Program-made: the position numbers and the translations under genes
The notes under the pieces: model-generated
Told to the model about the DNA's origin: nothing
The model's database searches: none
What the model saw: only the letters and a program-made list of their open reading frames with translations
Shown here: piece by piece, positions 51,490-63,538 of the stretch
Position numbering within the stretch: the stretch's first letter is position 1
Layout: each line of letters opens with the position of its first letter
Source of the DNA: Otis tarda
Taxonomy: Eukaryota > Chordata > Aves > Otidiformes > Otididae
Assembly: GCA_026413225.1 (NCBI GenBank)
Contig: CM048591.1
Span: 39,401,803 to 39,465,802, forward strand
Direction of reading: 5' to 3'
Length of the DNA: 64,000 bases

Positions 51490-51726
51490 AATCATAGAAT
51501 CTTAAGGCTGGAAGAGACCTCCAAGATCAAGTCCAACCGCCAACCTAACACCACCATGCCTACTAAACCATGTCCTGAAGTGCCACATCTACACGTTCTT
51601 TGAACACCTCCACTGATCACTCTTTCAGTAAACTGGACACCGCCTGATCACTCTTTCAGTAAAGAATTGTTTCCTAATATCCAACCTAAACCTCCCCTGC
51701 CACAACTTGAGGTCATTTCCTCTGGA
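51490..51726 (-). mobile_element. CR1 LINE 3' fragment, minus strand
   Basis: On plus it opens with AATCATAGAATC, the reverse complement of the CR1 tail. It continues with GGAAGAGACCTCCAAGATCA and then CCTAATATCCAACCTAAACC, typical of the reverse strand of a CR1 3' UTR. It belongs to a different CR1 subfamily from the copies at 29670 and 45025. The middle of the 3' UTR is missing, and a 19-bp segment beginning TGATCACTCTTTC is repeated at 51614-51632 and 51645-51663. Similarity fades after about 51726. Confidence 0.9.
51614..51663. repeat. 19-bp duplication inside CR1, period 31
   Basis: TGATCACTCTTTCAGTAAA occurs at 51614-51632 and 51645-51663. It appears to be a slippage or repair duplication that replaced part of the CR1 3' UTR. 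Confidence 0.85.
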
Positions 51727-52189
51727 CTTATTGAGGACACTCTCCAGCCTCCAGCATTTTGGCACAAAGCCATTCAGACCTAGATGTGATCTCTCTGTAT
51801 TTAACAGACATAGATGGACTTTTTCATTACCCCCAAAATTTGTTAAATTTCTTCTGATATCCAGGAGACATTTATGTATCTGTGATGTCCTGGGGCGAAG
51901 CATTCCACACTAAGGACAGGCTGTGCAGAGGAGCAGGTTTTTTTTTATTTTGTACCAGCTAGTTTTGTTAGTTCTTGTAAAGAAAAAAAAAACCATAACT
52001 GAACAATTGTTTCCTGTTCACTTTTGATATTCCATTTGCAATTTTACATCTATCTATCATACCTGTTCCGCTTATCTCTTTCCCAGGGCAATGACTCCTT
52101 GTCAGCTTAATCATTTTCATTTATACTTACAGTTATCAAGGTCACCTTCCTCAGAACTTTTCCAGTCTATATACTGTTTTAAGATGAAG
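51727..52189. other. Unassigned sequence between two LINE remnants
   Basis: This sequence lies between the inverted CR1 3' end and the older LINE remnant. It could be decayed LINE 3' sequence, but I cannot align it. No gene is seen. Confidence 0.4.
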
Positions 52190-53660
52190 AATCAAACCCT
52201 ACACAACATTGAAGATGAAGTGTACTATGGATTTATGTAGCAGCAAATATCATTATACTGTTAAGCTTTTTCCTTTCCCAATAAATCCTAGCATATGATT
52301 TGCTTTTTTTTATCTCTGCTGAGCTGTGAGATGACATTTTCATGGAACTATCTACTATAGTCCTGAAATCTCATTTTTAAGTAGTAAAAGCTGCCTCAAG
52401 GACTATCATTAGGTGTACAAAATTAGGAATGGGGTTTATTTGTATGCATTAGTTTGTATGAAAATTCATCATTTTATCAGTAATTCATTCTTGAAAAGTC
52501 TTTCTGCCTTTCTTCATGTTAGAGCATCTTCTTTAATTTTGTTGCCTAATAGCAAATATCAGTAAATTTTGCCACTCACTACCTTTTATTTTTCTAGGGC
52601 ATTCATAAATCTGATGAATGGCATGAGACCAAAACACACTGTGGAACATTGCTGACCTTCCTCTAGTGCAAAAACTTGCTTTTCAACTCAGTAATTTGTT
52701 TCTGGTAGTCTTTAGCTGCTAGTTTTTCATTTAAGCCTTCTTGGTTTAGTTTCCTTAAGGATTTGTAATATGAAATGTCTCTCAAGTGCCTTTTGAAAAC
52801 TCAGATAAGCTGTAGCAACCCCACCTTCTTTGTCCACAAGCGTGTTAAATATACCAAAGAACTCTTATGTTTGCATGGAATGTCTTTCCTTCAGAAAACT
52901 GTGTTGATGCTTTTACGGTATTTGTGTTTCCACTGATTCTGTTCTTGAGTAGTTTGTCTCACAAATGTGTGAGGCTTTCTGATATTTTGTTTCCTGAAAC
53001 TTTTCCTGAACCCTGTAAAAATTTTGCCATCAGATTTGATACCTTGCTGTTTTTCTGATATCATGCAGTTTCAAGCCAGATGAACTTAAAGTTGAATGTA
53101 ATCTTTCCCTGGTGTTATATTATTGTTCATTTTGTCAATGCAGTTTCTATTTCCTTTGACTTCACTTTAAGGCAGAGGGAATTCCTCAGAAAGGATTCTG
53201 ACATGAGAAACCTCCTTATGCTGTCCATGGTGAACACAGCTATGAAAAAAATTATTGGCTTTCTGTTATAACCTTATCTTCTCTGGGAGATCTTTTATGT
53301 TCTGTCAGTCATCTGTTGGCTTTACAAACTCTCAGGCAGAGTTCCTCCTCCTTAATGTACTTAAATATGCATATGTATACATATATATTTATATATTTAT
53401 ACCCTCTGCAAGTTCTTCTCAAATTCTCTTTTTGTTGCCTTGTGTTTTTAACCTGTCAGAGTTTATAATCTTTTTTATTACCCTTCCTTAAACATGACTT
53501 TGGCTTTTTAAAGATGCCCTCTTATTTCTAAGATCCTCTTTTATTCTGTAGTGCCATGCAGACTTTATTTCGGTCTTCCTAAAATCTTATGGGATAGGTG
53601 CTATGCATTTTACCCAGGCTGCTAATAAATACTTTCTGTGCTGTCTTCAAACACTTCTCT
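52190..53660 (-). mobile_element. Ancient CR1/L3-like LINE ORF2 remnant
   Basis: Read on minus, 52780-52920 gives a frame resembling the RT block QHGF-KGKSCLTNLLEFF: the visible residues are HQHSFLKERHS, a stop, then EFFGIFNTLVDKEGG and AYLSF. On plus, the stretches near 52280-52320 (ATATGATTTGCTTTTTT), 52430 and 52590-52640 match the order of the reverse strand of old amniote CR1/L3-type LINEs. At 53420-53600 the pieces AAATTCTCTTTTTG, CAGAGTTTATAATC and CTTTTTAAAGATGCCC continue the same order. Frames are broken throughout and divergence is high. The boundaries are approximate, and the remnant may reach about 53900. It is old decay material of no coding value. Confidence 0.65.
53370..53402. 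repeat. TA/CATA-rich low-complexity tract
   Basis: Alternating AT-rich units (ATGCATATGTATACATATAT and TTATATATTTATA) lie within the old LINE remnant. Confidence 0.8.
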
Positions 53661-54396
53661 CTTTTAGTTGTTCTTCATTGTTTCTTTACACGGAGTTTCT
53701 TCTCTAAAGCACTACCATGATGAAGTTGTTGGCTTTTTTTTTTTTTTTTGTGCAAGGAAGCTGAATCCAAGCATACCTTTGACACCTTTTCACTAGAAAC
53801 ATTTTTAATAACATCCTGTGTGCTAGCCGGGATAGCTTTTTCTCTCCTAGGTTCTCTTTATAATTCTGCCTCAACATTAGGATTTGTTTTCATGTGAAGG
53901 CCTCCATCTAATTGGAGGCAGTCACAGTTTTCTGTTGTTATCATGTTTCTTGCCCTCCCATACACACCGACCTCCCTAAACAAGTCACAGTTGCTGTTCC
54001 TATCTCAGTAAGATGACAATAAGATTGTATATGCAAAAAAAAAGTTACTTAATTTTACAGGGATAGAATTAATGCTACCATCAAAATTTTTCTCACTCCC
54101 AACAATTTAAAATCTAAATCTAAAAAATTAAATTTCAGAACACAATTGATTCCACCTATCTAGATATCAATGATCCACTAAGCTAAAACAGACAGTAGAT
54201 AGGGAAATTTAGGTAGAGTCAAAAATCTCCTTTTAGCACATTTCTTGTATTCCTATTTATGAAACATTAAATACACATTACTATTTAAATCTGTGTTCAG
54301 GAGTATTTTATTAGTGGTTAATAGCTCAAATGCTGAAATATATGTACCTGTCCATCATTTATCTTATGGATAAACAACGCAGAAAAATGCTTGTAA
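53661..54396. other. AT-rich sequence, possibly more LINE decay
   Basis: A T-run lies at about 53732-53749. Some pieces may continue the LINE remnant upstream, but I could not place them firmly. No gene is seen. Confidence 0.4.
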
Positions 54397-54401
54397 ACGT
54401 C

Positions 54402-55020
54402 TGTTGTGGTTTAGCCCCAGTCACCAGACAGTTTCTTGCTCACCCTCCCCCTCCCCAGCGGGATAGGGGAGAGAAATTGGGAAGAAAGGAAAACTCATGA
54501 CTTGAGATAAAGACAATTTACTAGAATAGCAAAGGAAAACTACAATAATAACAGAATATAAGGATACTAAAATATACAAAATGAAGAATGTACTATTTCT
54601 CACCACCCAATGACCGATTCAGCCCGTCCTGAGCAGCGATCACAGAAACAAAACCAAGCAGCAAGCAAAGGAGTGAAAGGGAACCAGCAAGGTAGAGGGA
54701 ACGATGCCAGTGAGTGAAAAGGAGAGATGGAAAAAAAAAAGTGATGCCCCTCCATGGGCAACCCCCACTTACGTACTGAGCATGACATTTATGGCATGGA
54801 ATACTCTCTTTGGCCAGTTTGGGTCAATTATTCTGTCTGTCTTTCTCCCAGCTTCCTGCATCTGTGCATTAGTGAGACTTGGAAAGCCAGACAGTGTCCT
54901 TGGTCTTATCAGCAACAACTCATATCATCAGGGTGTTTATCAACATTCTTCATATCCAAAATCCAAAACACACTGGCTAATGAGAGGAAAGTTAACTCCA
55001 TCCCTGCTGAAACTAGGACA
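54402..55020 (-). mobile_element. Solo LTR, family B (ERVL-type), diverged copy
   Basis: This 619-bp element starts TGTTGTGGTTTAGCCCCAG and ends AACTAGGACA on plus. The flanks ACGTC (54397-54401) and ATGTC (55021-55025) form a 5-bp duplication with one mismatch. The opening GTGGTTTAGCCCCAG, the CTCATGACTTGAGATAAAGA stretch and the closing GTTAACTCCATCCCTGCTGA match the layout of the family B LTR at 9010, which fixes the sense strand as minus. The middle differs considerably, so it is another subfamily or an older copy. Overlapping short frames across it (for example 54704-55090) are not genes. Confidence 0.82.
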
Positions 55021-55025
55021 ATGTC

Positions 55026-56899
55026 ACTATATTGAAATGGTGACATACCACAGCACTCATTCTGCTGGTTTTGTGGTTTTTTTTTCCTGAACAGCATGTT
55101 CACACTGGAGCCTAACTTTGCTCCATGTCTTCCCGTCCTTGTGCACAGCAATACAGCAAAACTAGCTCAGCGATTATCACTGATCACACAAGATCCTTAC
55201 TGCATAAGGATCTTGTGTGCTGCTGCTGGTGATTGCTTCTGGTCAATGTAAGAATTGCAGTCCTCCTCATGTCCATGAATTTCTCAGCTGTTAAGTCCTT
55301 ACCTGTGGAATATGACTGAGAGATAAAATGGAGGTGTGCATCTCATTTGCAGGACTGTAGTGGGTGAAGGCATCGTGTGAGTGGGCACGTACAACTAATG
55401 CAGATAGCTGGATTATAGAGGCAAAGTCATTTGAGCTTACATGCTTTGGTAGCTATGCCAGACATGGGCTATACTAATACATAGGGGTGTTTGGGAATGA
55501 GTTTTGCTGACAAGAGGTACAGCTTATGTACCAGGAGCAGTCTGTAACTCCCAAGGAGCTGCAGAGGCAAATGATAATAATTCCTAAACTGGCTAGTTCT
55601 TAGGTAGCTCTTTCAGTATGAATACCTTCTCCTTGTTTGAAAATCTGAAACCGTATATAAGGCAGAACCTCAGCAGCAGCACACAAAACACCCTCGGTGA
55701 CTATTTGGAAATGGCAAATAAAAGCAGCTCCATAATGATAATCAGTTAGTTAGAGCTCAGACATGAATAAAATGATCAATATTATTTTTCACTACATAAA
55801 TTTTTAATAAACTAGTGCTTAATTGTAATGGTAAATTTATAGGGTCCCACTTAGACTTATTTATCTTAATTCCTCTCCTCAAAAAAGTCAAAGTGCATAT
55901 AATCCTCACTGGTCCTTACTACCTGACTGCTATTTAATAAACCACAGCAATCTCTGATACTGAAACCTCTAAAAGCTCTTAGTGTGGCTGCATTGATCTT
56001 TTTTTAATCCAGATCTTCCAGGAGAGTGGTTTGTAGACGTAATGTGTAATGCATAAGCAGAAGTTCTACTTTGTGGTTATTTATATGTTGCACAGCAATC
56101 TCTTAAGAGTGTTGCTACCTTCACCATTCCTGTCTTGGCTAAGTATTTGCATGCAGTTTACCTCCCAGTTGTAATGCACTATGGAAAAGGATTTATTTAC
56201 TGGATTCATTTCCTTTCCTTATCTGTTGCATACAGTTGCTGTGCAAGGTAACCAGTCATTCTTATCCTATGGATAAGTCTGCATTTCAGTGAAAGGGGAC
56301 GTGAGATGATTAAATAGGGCTTTAAAAAAATTTAAAGCTGAAATTGCTAAATTTTGTGATGTTTTAAGATGAAGAAACATTAAATGAACATAAATTTGCA
56401 GTCAGTAAAGTAAGGGGTAACTGGCAATTAAAAATTCTACCATTGTTGTTTTTATAAAGAGGTCCTTCAAGTACCTAGATTTGCTGTAAACCAAATCAAA
56501 CCAAGTGCAAAAATATTCTTATGCAAAACACTTACTTCATGAGTTGAAATGGACTTTGTGTAAAGTCTATCAGTTACAAAACAAAACATGGGTTTAGTTT
56601 GTAAAATAAGAACAACCAGGCCTTTGCTGTTGTGAATGTACCTGACTGTATCTCATCTTAGAAGTTACAGTCTTGCAACAGCAAGAGGCAAACTACTCCA
56701 GGACTAAGATATCACTGCTGTGAGCCAAGGAGTATTTGTTTATCTCCAAATGTTCATCTACAGACTCCAAAGGTGTGAAATCTCTGTAAAAACTGTCAGC
56801 TTTACAAATACGAACAGATTTGTTCTTCAAGACTGGAGCATGTACCTCTTCCTAATCGGGAAGATGAAGAAGTTAGGAAATGGGAAGAAGCCTTATATT
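55026..56899. other. Unique noncoding sequence
   Basis: Apart from the perfect inverted repeat at 55185-55219, I recognise nothing. The region is AT-rich and frames are short. Confidence 0.55.
55185..55219. repeat. Perfect inverted repeat, 15-bp stem, 5-nt loop
   Basis: CACACAAGATCCTTA (55185-55199) and TAAGGATCTTGTGTG (55205-55219) are exact reverse complements around the loop CTGCA. The stem contains GGATC and is not low complexity, so it is unlikely by chance. It could be a fold-back left by break repair, the centre of a decayed palindromic element, or a transcribed hairpin. The stem is short for a miRNA precursor and the bases outside it do not pair further. Confidence 0.95.
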
Positions 56900-57882
56900 C
56901 ACAGGCCTTGGTCCTCATGAGAGACTTGTATCACACTGATAATTTGCTGGAGGGGCAGCACAGCGAGCATGAGCAATCCAGGAGGTTTCTGGAGTGCTTA
57001 GAGGACAACGTGATAACAGAATTAATCAAAGAGCCAAAATGCTCCCATCTTTGCAAAAAAACCTCCATTCTGCTGGACCTCATACTTAGAAATAAGGAAG
57101 GTCAAGGATGTGAAGGTCAGGGTCAATGATGGCTGGAGTGACCATTACATGATGAAGTTCAGGATCTCAGGAGGAGGGAAAAAAGCAGGATCACAGCCCT
57201 GGACTTCAGGAGCACAGAGTTTGGCCTGCTTAGGGACCCTCTTGGAAGAATCCTACGTGAAATGGCCTTGGAGAGAAGAAGAGTCGAGGAGAGCTGGTTG
57301 ATTTTCAAGGTGATCCACATCCAAGATCAAGAATGGTCTGCTCCTGACAAGCTGGAAATCAAGCAGGAGGCATACGTGGAATAAACAAGGTGTTCCTGAC
57401 AAAGCTCAGACATAAAAAAGAAGTGCACAAGAGGTAGAAGTAGAGTCAAGTGATCCAGGAGGAATTCAGAGACACACTTTGAGCATGCAGGGGTGAAGTT
57501 AGGAAAGCCAAAATCCATTTGGAGTTGAATCTGGTGAAGAAATTGAAGGGTAACAAGAAAGGCTATTATGGGTATATCAGCAAAAAAAGGAAGTATAGGA
57601 AAAGTGTGGGCCCACTGGTGAATCGGGCAGGGAACCTAGTGACACAGGAGATGAGAAAAACTATGTACTTGGTGCTTTCTTTGCTTTAGTTTTTACTGGT
57701 AAGACTTGGTCTCCAGAATCCAAGACCACAGAGACCAGTGGGAAAGTCAAGAAAAAGGAAGACTTCCCTTCGTGGAGAAGGATCGGGTTAGGGAGCATTT
57801 AAACAGATTGGACGCACACAAGTCTGCGGGCCCTAATGGGATGAACCCACAAGTGCTGAGGAAGCTGGCTAATAACAGTGTG
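56900..57882 (+). mobile_element. CR1 LINE internal ORF2 piece (EN end to RT start)
   Basis: The piece covers the end of the CR1 endonuclease domain and the linker to the RT. Visible pieces in order are EQSRRFLECLEDN and LLDLILRNKEG (56908-57129), the catalytic-type SDH in WSDHYMMKFRI (57110-57180), a shifted frame with ALDFRS and ESWLIFK (57190-57310), a stretch around YYGYISKKR (about 57560), and FVEKDRVREHLNRLDAHKSAGPNGMNPQVLRKLAN (57760-57880). There are at least three frameshifts and several stops. It stops at the start of the RT and has no 3' UTR or tail, unlike normal CR1 copies, so the 3' part was deleted or separated. Confidence 0.9.
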
Positions 57883-59489
57883 AGACTTACATAGTCCTGG
57901 GCAATGTGCTGACCCTGCTCTGTACCTCTGTTAAGTACACAATACTTGGATGTTTTGGGTGCACTCAATTACTGCTGAGTCATAACAGTGAGCGAGCATT
58001 TAGGAGGGTCAATTGTTCATTAAAAAAATAATTATTTTCTAACTCAGATGAACATGGAAAAGCAGCACCAAGGCAGAAGTCTGGGCTCTGAAATTTGTGC
58101 TGATAACACTTATCTCCATTTTACATTTCATTGTGGTGAGCCCAGCCATGTGACATTTTTCAAGCTTGCTTCTTAAGACCTGTCAGACAGGAACCGTATC
58201 TTAAAGTGGTCTTTGAAAAATGGTAATGTTCACAGTAACCTTTTCTTGTTATTGAAACAGTACAAAAGAAAAGCTCTTCATTAGCTGTATAGAGGATAAC
58301 TGTAGACAAGAGATAAAGTCTTAACTTGGTATCCAAATTTTGGTTAAAACACTGGTTTTCCTCTTCTCCATGTAAAATTGCTTGACACTCTTTAATCAAT
58401 ACCAGAGGAAACGCATCAAATAAGCTTATTTAATAGTTTCAATTAATGCATTTAAATTGCAAGGAATTTTATGTAGCATCACACTTTCATGGAATGGCAT
58501 CTGTTCTAGATTTTAACCCTCATAAGTATTTACACATGATGGTCTTTGAGCCATTGCTATCTGCACAAAAACAATAGACGTCAATTGTGCTGGTTGATGG
58601 GCATGTGTTAGGTAGTATGTTTAATGGGCCACAAATTAATTTCCATGGATATCAGAGGAATAGATCTTTTAACCAGTTACTCTAAACCCACCATCTAAAA
58701 TATGAAGAATAGAAGTTGCATAAACATGTTCTAAAATTTTTCTCTTAAGAGGAATCTAGCAATGTGTAACTTTTGTTACCACTTATGATTGTATCTGACC
58801 AATAACACCAATTCAAATATGGTTACATTGCCTTTGTGATGCCTTTCCATGTTTTTTAGTATAGGCTCTTTAGAAAGGATGACCTTTTCATTATAGGTAC
58901 GGGTGTCTAGTTCAGTCAAGTGGGGTCAGGACAGGACATATGGCTCTTGAGATCTCCTTGTTCCACATGTGTGAAGTAGCAGTAGTCTCATGACTTTTCG
59001 TTAAAATGCAATTTCATTCTCTGGTAAACCAGTCACTACATGATTGCTACATCATGGGAGCTATTATATATTTGGACATTATTGTCAGAAAATTTCAGGA
59101 GAGATTATTAATGCTGATAGATCTTGATTAAGGGATGTCATTTCTTCTGCACATTTTCTGCTCTTTCATGGAGAACTGAAAGAAGCTGAAGGCAGTCTAA
59201 ATTTTGTACTGTATTAGTTAACTTGGAAAGTGTTGAGTAGTGTCAATAAATGACATTTCATTCACTAAAATGTAGTACCGAGCTGTCGGAACTAATGTAA
59301 CATTAATATGCCAAGAAAAAGAAATTCAGTTAATGTTTTATATGTTTATAATTATGTTTTGGTACAGAATCCAAAAATCATAAAAGTAGTATCTTTGCCT
59401 ATTTCAGTCTTTTAACAGTACTACTGATTTGCATGAACTGTGACCACAAATAAAAGTAACTAAAACTACATTTGGCTTATGCAGAAAAT

Positions 59490-60110
59490 TAGTCCTCAGG
59501 TTGCCCTAATACAGCTAGAAAAAAAAGAGCACAGGGGCTGCGGAGTACCCCTTGGTTCTTACGTTCCACATCCAGGCCGTTGTTCCAGATGAGAAGGGGG
59601 AGCCATAAAGTTCCTGTTTCCCACCCATCAGGAAATGAGGGAGGAGACAGCAGGCCACAAAAGGCCACAGCTGAGCCTGGGGACACATGCAGGGTAAATG
59701 TCCCTCTCACCTGCGGTTCTGCTTCAGGAGCATGAGCTGGAAAGCTCGTGCCATGCCAATGTCAGCCTAATCTCTGTTGTTTTTCTGTGGGTGCAACAGA
59801 AGTTTGCAGAGCACAGCTGGTGTCTGGGTTGCAGTCCTTGAAGCCTGTGTATGGGGCTTACAGAGGAACTTTGTGTTGCTGGGTTTGATGGAAGTATTGA
59901 GTTTCACTTTAATCTTGTTGGGCAGCCCTCAGCTAGATGCCTCTCCACTGGGGATCCCTCATGAGCAGAGCCCCCCAGGCCCCACTGTGGGTCTAGAAAT
60001 AACCAGTCTGCCCAGTGCCAGGCTGTCTGGCAGTCTGTCACCCCAGTGTTGCATCACTGATGTCAAGAAGTTTATCTCTCAACAGGCAGTTCAAGGGCCG
60101 GCTGTGTTAT
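59490..60110. other. GC-richer patch, no recognised gene
   Basis: This patch has higher GC and more open frames than its flanks on both strands (73 codons minus at 59489-59710, 111 codons plus at 59777-60112). I recognise no protein family. It may be an old repeat, a regulatory element or part of a noncoding transcript. Confidence 0.3.
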
Positions 60111-63100
60111 GAGCTTGTCTGCTTTTTTGCTTTCCTGGCTCACAGTCTAAAGCAGTTGCCCCTCCACAGAGCAATTTTCATATAGGCTGTAGTTGTTGTT
60201 AAAAGCACTTGAATTCTTAGCAGTGTATTAAACAGTTATTGAAATGATTGTACCTCCCTTCCCTCAAAGTCTCTTTCCAAGGTAGATAATACATTTATTG
60301 GACAACAAAATGCTAGGGTAGTCACTGATACTCATTTTGGAAAATCTCTTGAACTATCTTCTCACTGTTTACATTGCGTACTTGGAAATTGCTTACTATG
60401 TTAATCTATTGTATAAATAATATACTATGCCTCTCAAGTCAAGTGCAAAAAGAAAGCATGTATAACGGAAATACAATTTTAGCAATGCTCAGTATAGTGA
60501 AAGCAGGCCCTTTTCCCTAGGTAAGAGAGAAAAAAAAATAGGTTGCCTGTACCCAAAGCAGTCCAGATGGAATCCCAGTAGGCAGCATACTAGTGTAAAT
60601 GAAAGGAGTTTTCTTTATTTCAGGCAATATACGCTTCACGTTTCTGTTATGTTTTTTGTTTTCCCAACTATGGCATACTAATATTCAATTACTAAGCCTT
60701 CAGGGATTTCTTAATTTCCAGTGTGCTTTGTGAGAAAGGGCTTCTACATTTTCCTTGTATTAAAAATATGTTTACTTTATGACAAGACTGGTTTCAAACC
60801 ACTGCACAATGCTTTTGTTTTCCTGTATGCTTCAATACAGTTGAAATATTACATATTATGCCAAATAAAATACCTCAGGCAGCAAACCATCTTGTCTTGT
60901 TACATTCTTTAAAGTAATTTATGTAAGCTGTGCTGTAACAACTTTCTGGAGCTCAAAATATAAATCTAGGTTGTCATGGATACACGCATGAGAAGGCTTT
61001 CTTTATAAATATGTTATGAGTCTGACAATTTATTTTTAGTACATAAAAGTAGATTTTTCCAAAAAAAGATGTAGTATATAACTAGGGTCATTATTGGTAA
61101 CTCTGATTGCACTTAAATACGATTTCTTTTTCTTCCTGTTCATCGTATCAAAATATTTTTAAACATTGAGGTTTATGTGGATGTCAAAATGGCTGGTGAG
61201 AGCTCTGGGCTCTTCTCTCACCTCTTTGACCCCCTCTTTGTACCAAGTATGCCTGAAGTGGAATTTGTATGTTGCTTACCACCAGTTAGGCTTTTTTATC
61301 TAGCACAGGGTCCAGCAGTGCTTTCAGGTCTGAAGATGTTTCAGCTGGCATTTTTCTCTCCCAGCAGTTAAACTGGATACAGTAATTATAACATGCAGCT
61401 GGATAAGCTAAATAATTAATGGCACTTTCAAGTCAGTAGATGCCTTCTGGTATCATATGTTATATTTTGCTTCCCTTTCTCTCCTACATCAGTAGGGCAA
61501 GAAACAGTGCCCTAATATATGATTTTCTGTTACTGGTGATTATGAAACAGAAAGTTATAAGCCTGTGATAAAAACTGATAAGCCTGTGATTGGAAAAAAA
61601 AAAAAGTTGGAAAATAGATGGCTGAGAATAATCCACAGTAATAAAATAAAAGTACACTAAACAAATTATGCTTTTAACACTTTTTTTTTCTGTAGATTTT
61701 TATAGAACACCAAAGAGAGGAGATGCTAGTCTAGACCTCTCAAACTGGGTGCGTCTCAGTATAAAGTAAAACAAAATAAAACAAAGCAAACTCTTGAAGA
61801 GGATAAATGGAAGATTTCCATAGAATAAGCACAAAATATTAACAATTATTTAGAAAATCACATTTCTTCCAATCCTCTGCTTGTTGCATGAACTGTGGTG
61901 GAAAACCAGATTTGTATTTAGAGTTTATACAGTTCTTTTCATGGAAACATGTTAACTAAAAATTTATGAAAGATTCCACATATGAAAATACACTCCCAAG
62001 AGCTGACTTGTTTGAAGTTTATATCAAACACCAAATAATTTTAGAAAACAGGTATCAAAGATGTTGATGCAAGTCATTGTCATTTTCCAATAGGCTTTTC
62101 TCACAAGGATTTCTAACTTGCTTATGTTTGCCCAGCTTCAATAGTCAGTTTTTGGATTTTTCTCCTCTGCATTAGCATAACAGCTGCAGCAAAATGATAC
62201 ATAAATCATATCCATAGATGCTGTGTTCCATTAAGTATCAGAAAGTATTTTTTATGAGTCTGAAAAATAATTCATGGCTTGTGTCCTAGATAGAACAGAT
62301 ACTTATACATAACACAATAGAGGCATAAAGTCTAGTGCCAACAAAGCAGGAAGAATCTGTTTGTTTGCCTTCTGGGACTAAGGCATAAATCCCAGAGCCA
62401 AAATTTCTGACCTAGAGTATTAAGAAAGTGCTAAAAACATGAAAGAGAGGGTGAAATCACACCGTCTTGGAGAGAATCTGTCATTTGTTAAGGCTGCCAG
62501 CATCACCATTGTTTGATGAAATAGAACATGAGATTACTACCTTAGGAAATCACTGTCTCTAAAATTTATTTTCAGGTTCTAGTGGCAGAGAAAGGGCCTA
62601 CAATACACATGTGCTGTCTTTGTTTGAGATTGGAAAATGTTACTAATAAGGTTTAATAAGTAGGAGCAGAATTAGTAGAATTGTACAAATCACTGAACTC
62701 AACTAACAGAGTGCTTTAAAAATAACTAATATGCTATGCCTATTGGATGTTGCAATCTACAATGAGGACATTAACCGAACAAAGACTTGCTAGGTATGCC
62801 AAAAAAGCTCCTCCAGAAAAACCTTCCAGCAGCTCTTTATTGCCGGTGAGACCTGACCATTTAGTGTTGGTATGAGTGGCTAGAGTTCCATAGCAGTGAT
62901 AGAGGAGCCATGAGCACAGTGCAGTGCTACAAAATACATGCTTAGAGGCTATTGCAGAGAACGTTGCATAACTGAGTGACACTTTCAAGAAAAATAATCC
63001 TCTTTCCTTTTATTTTGCTCTGTTTTCCTGCTCCTGTGGATTCTGCTGCTGCTACGTCTGAATAGTTATGTATATTCTCTTTGGAGATGTGGAAAAGCAT

Positions 63101-63521
63101 GGGCAGCTTGTCTCTTTAAATAAACGAACAGTTAGTCTGTCATGAGTAGTACTACAATTGCGCTCTACCAAAAAAGATAGATTCTTCTGCAGTGCAGTTT
63201 TATATTCCAGTTTCACTCCACTGTCTGATTTAAGAGTTTAGAGCAGACTGCTCTTGCTACTCACCTAGTACAGGGGTTCACAAACAAATATTTAAAAATT
63301 CCTCCCCAAAGTAATACAGTTTGGGCAGGCATTTTTGGAGAATGAGTGATGGCTTTTCAAATGGACTAATTTCATCAGTGTATAAACTGTGAAACAGATG
63401 TGATGCAATATAAAAATAACAGTGAGAATTTAGTTTCTGATTTCATAATTTCTCTCATTTCTTTTGAGCAAGGAACTAAACTGTGCTTTACATCTGAGCA
63501 GGAAAAGGGTTTAAATCCTAT

Positions 63522-63538
63522 AACAACAACAACAACAA
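63522..63538. repeat. (AAC)n microsatellite
   Basis: Five to six AAC units followed by an A run. Confidence 0.9.

Noticed and set aside
55185-55219. miRNA precursor
   Set aside because: The 15-bp stem is too short and pairing does not extend beyond it.
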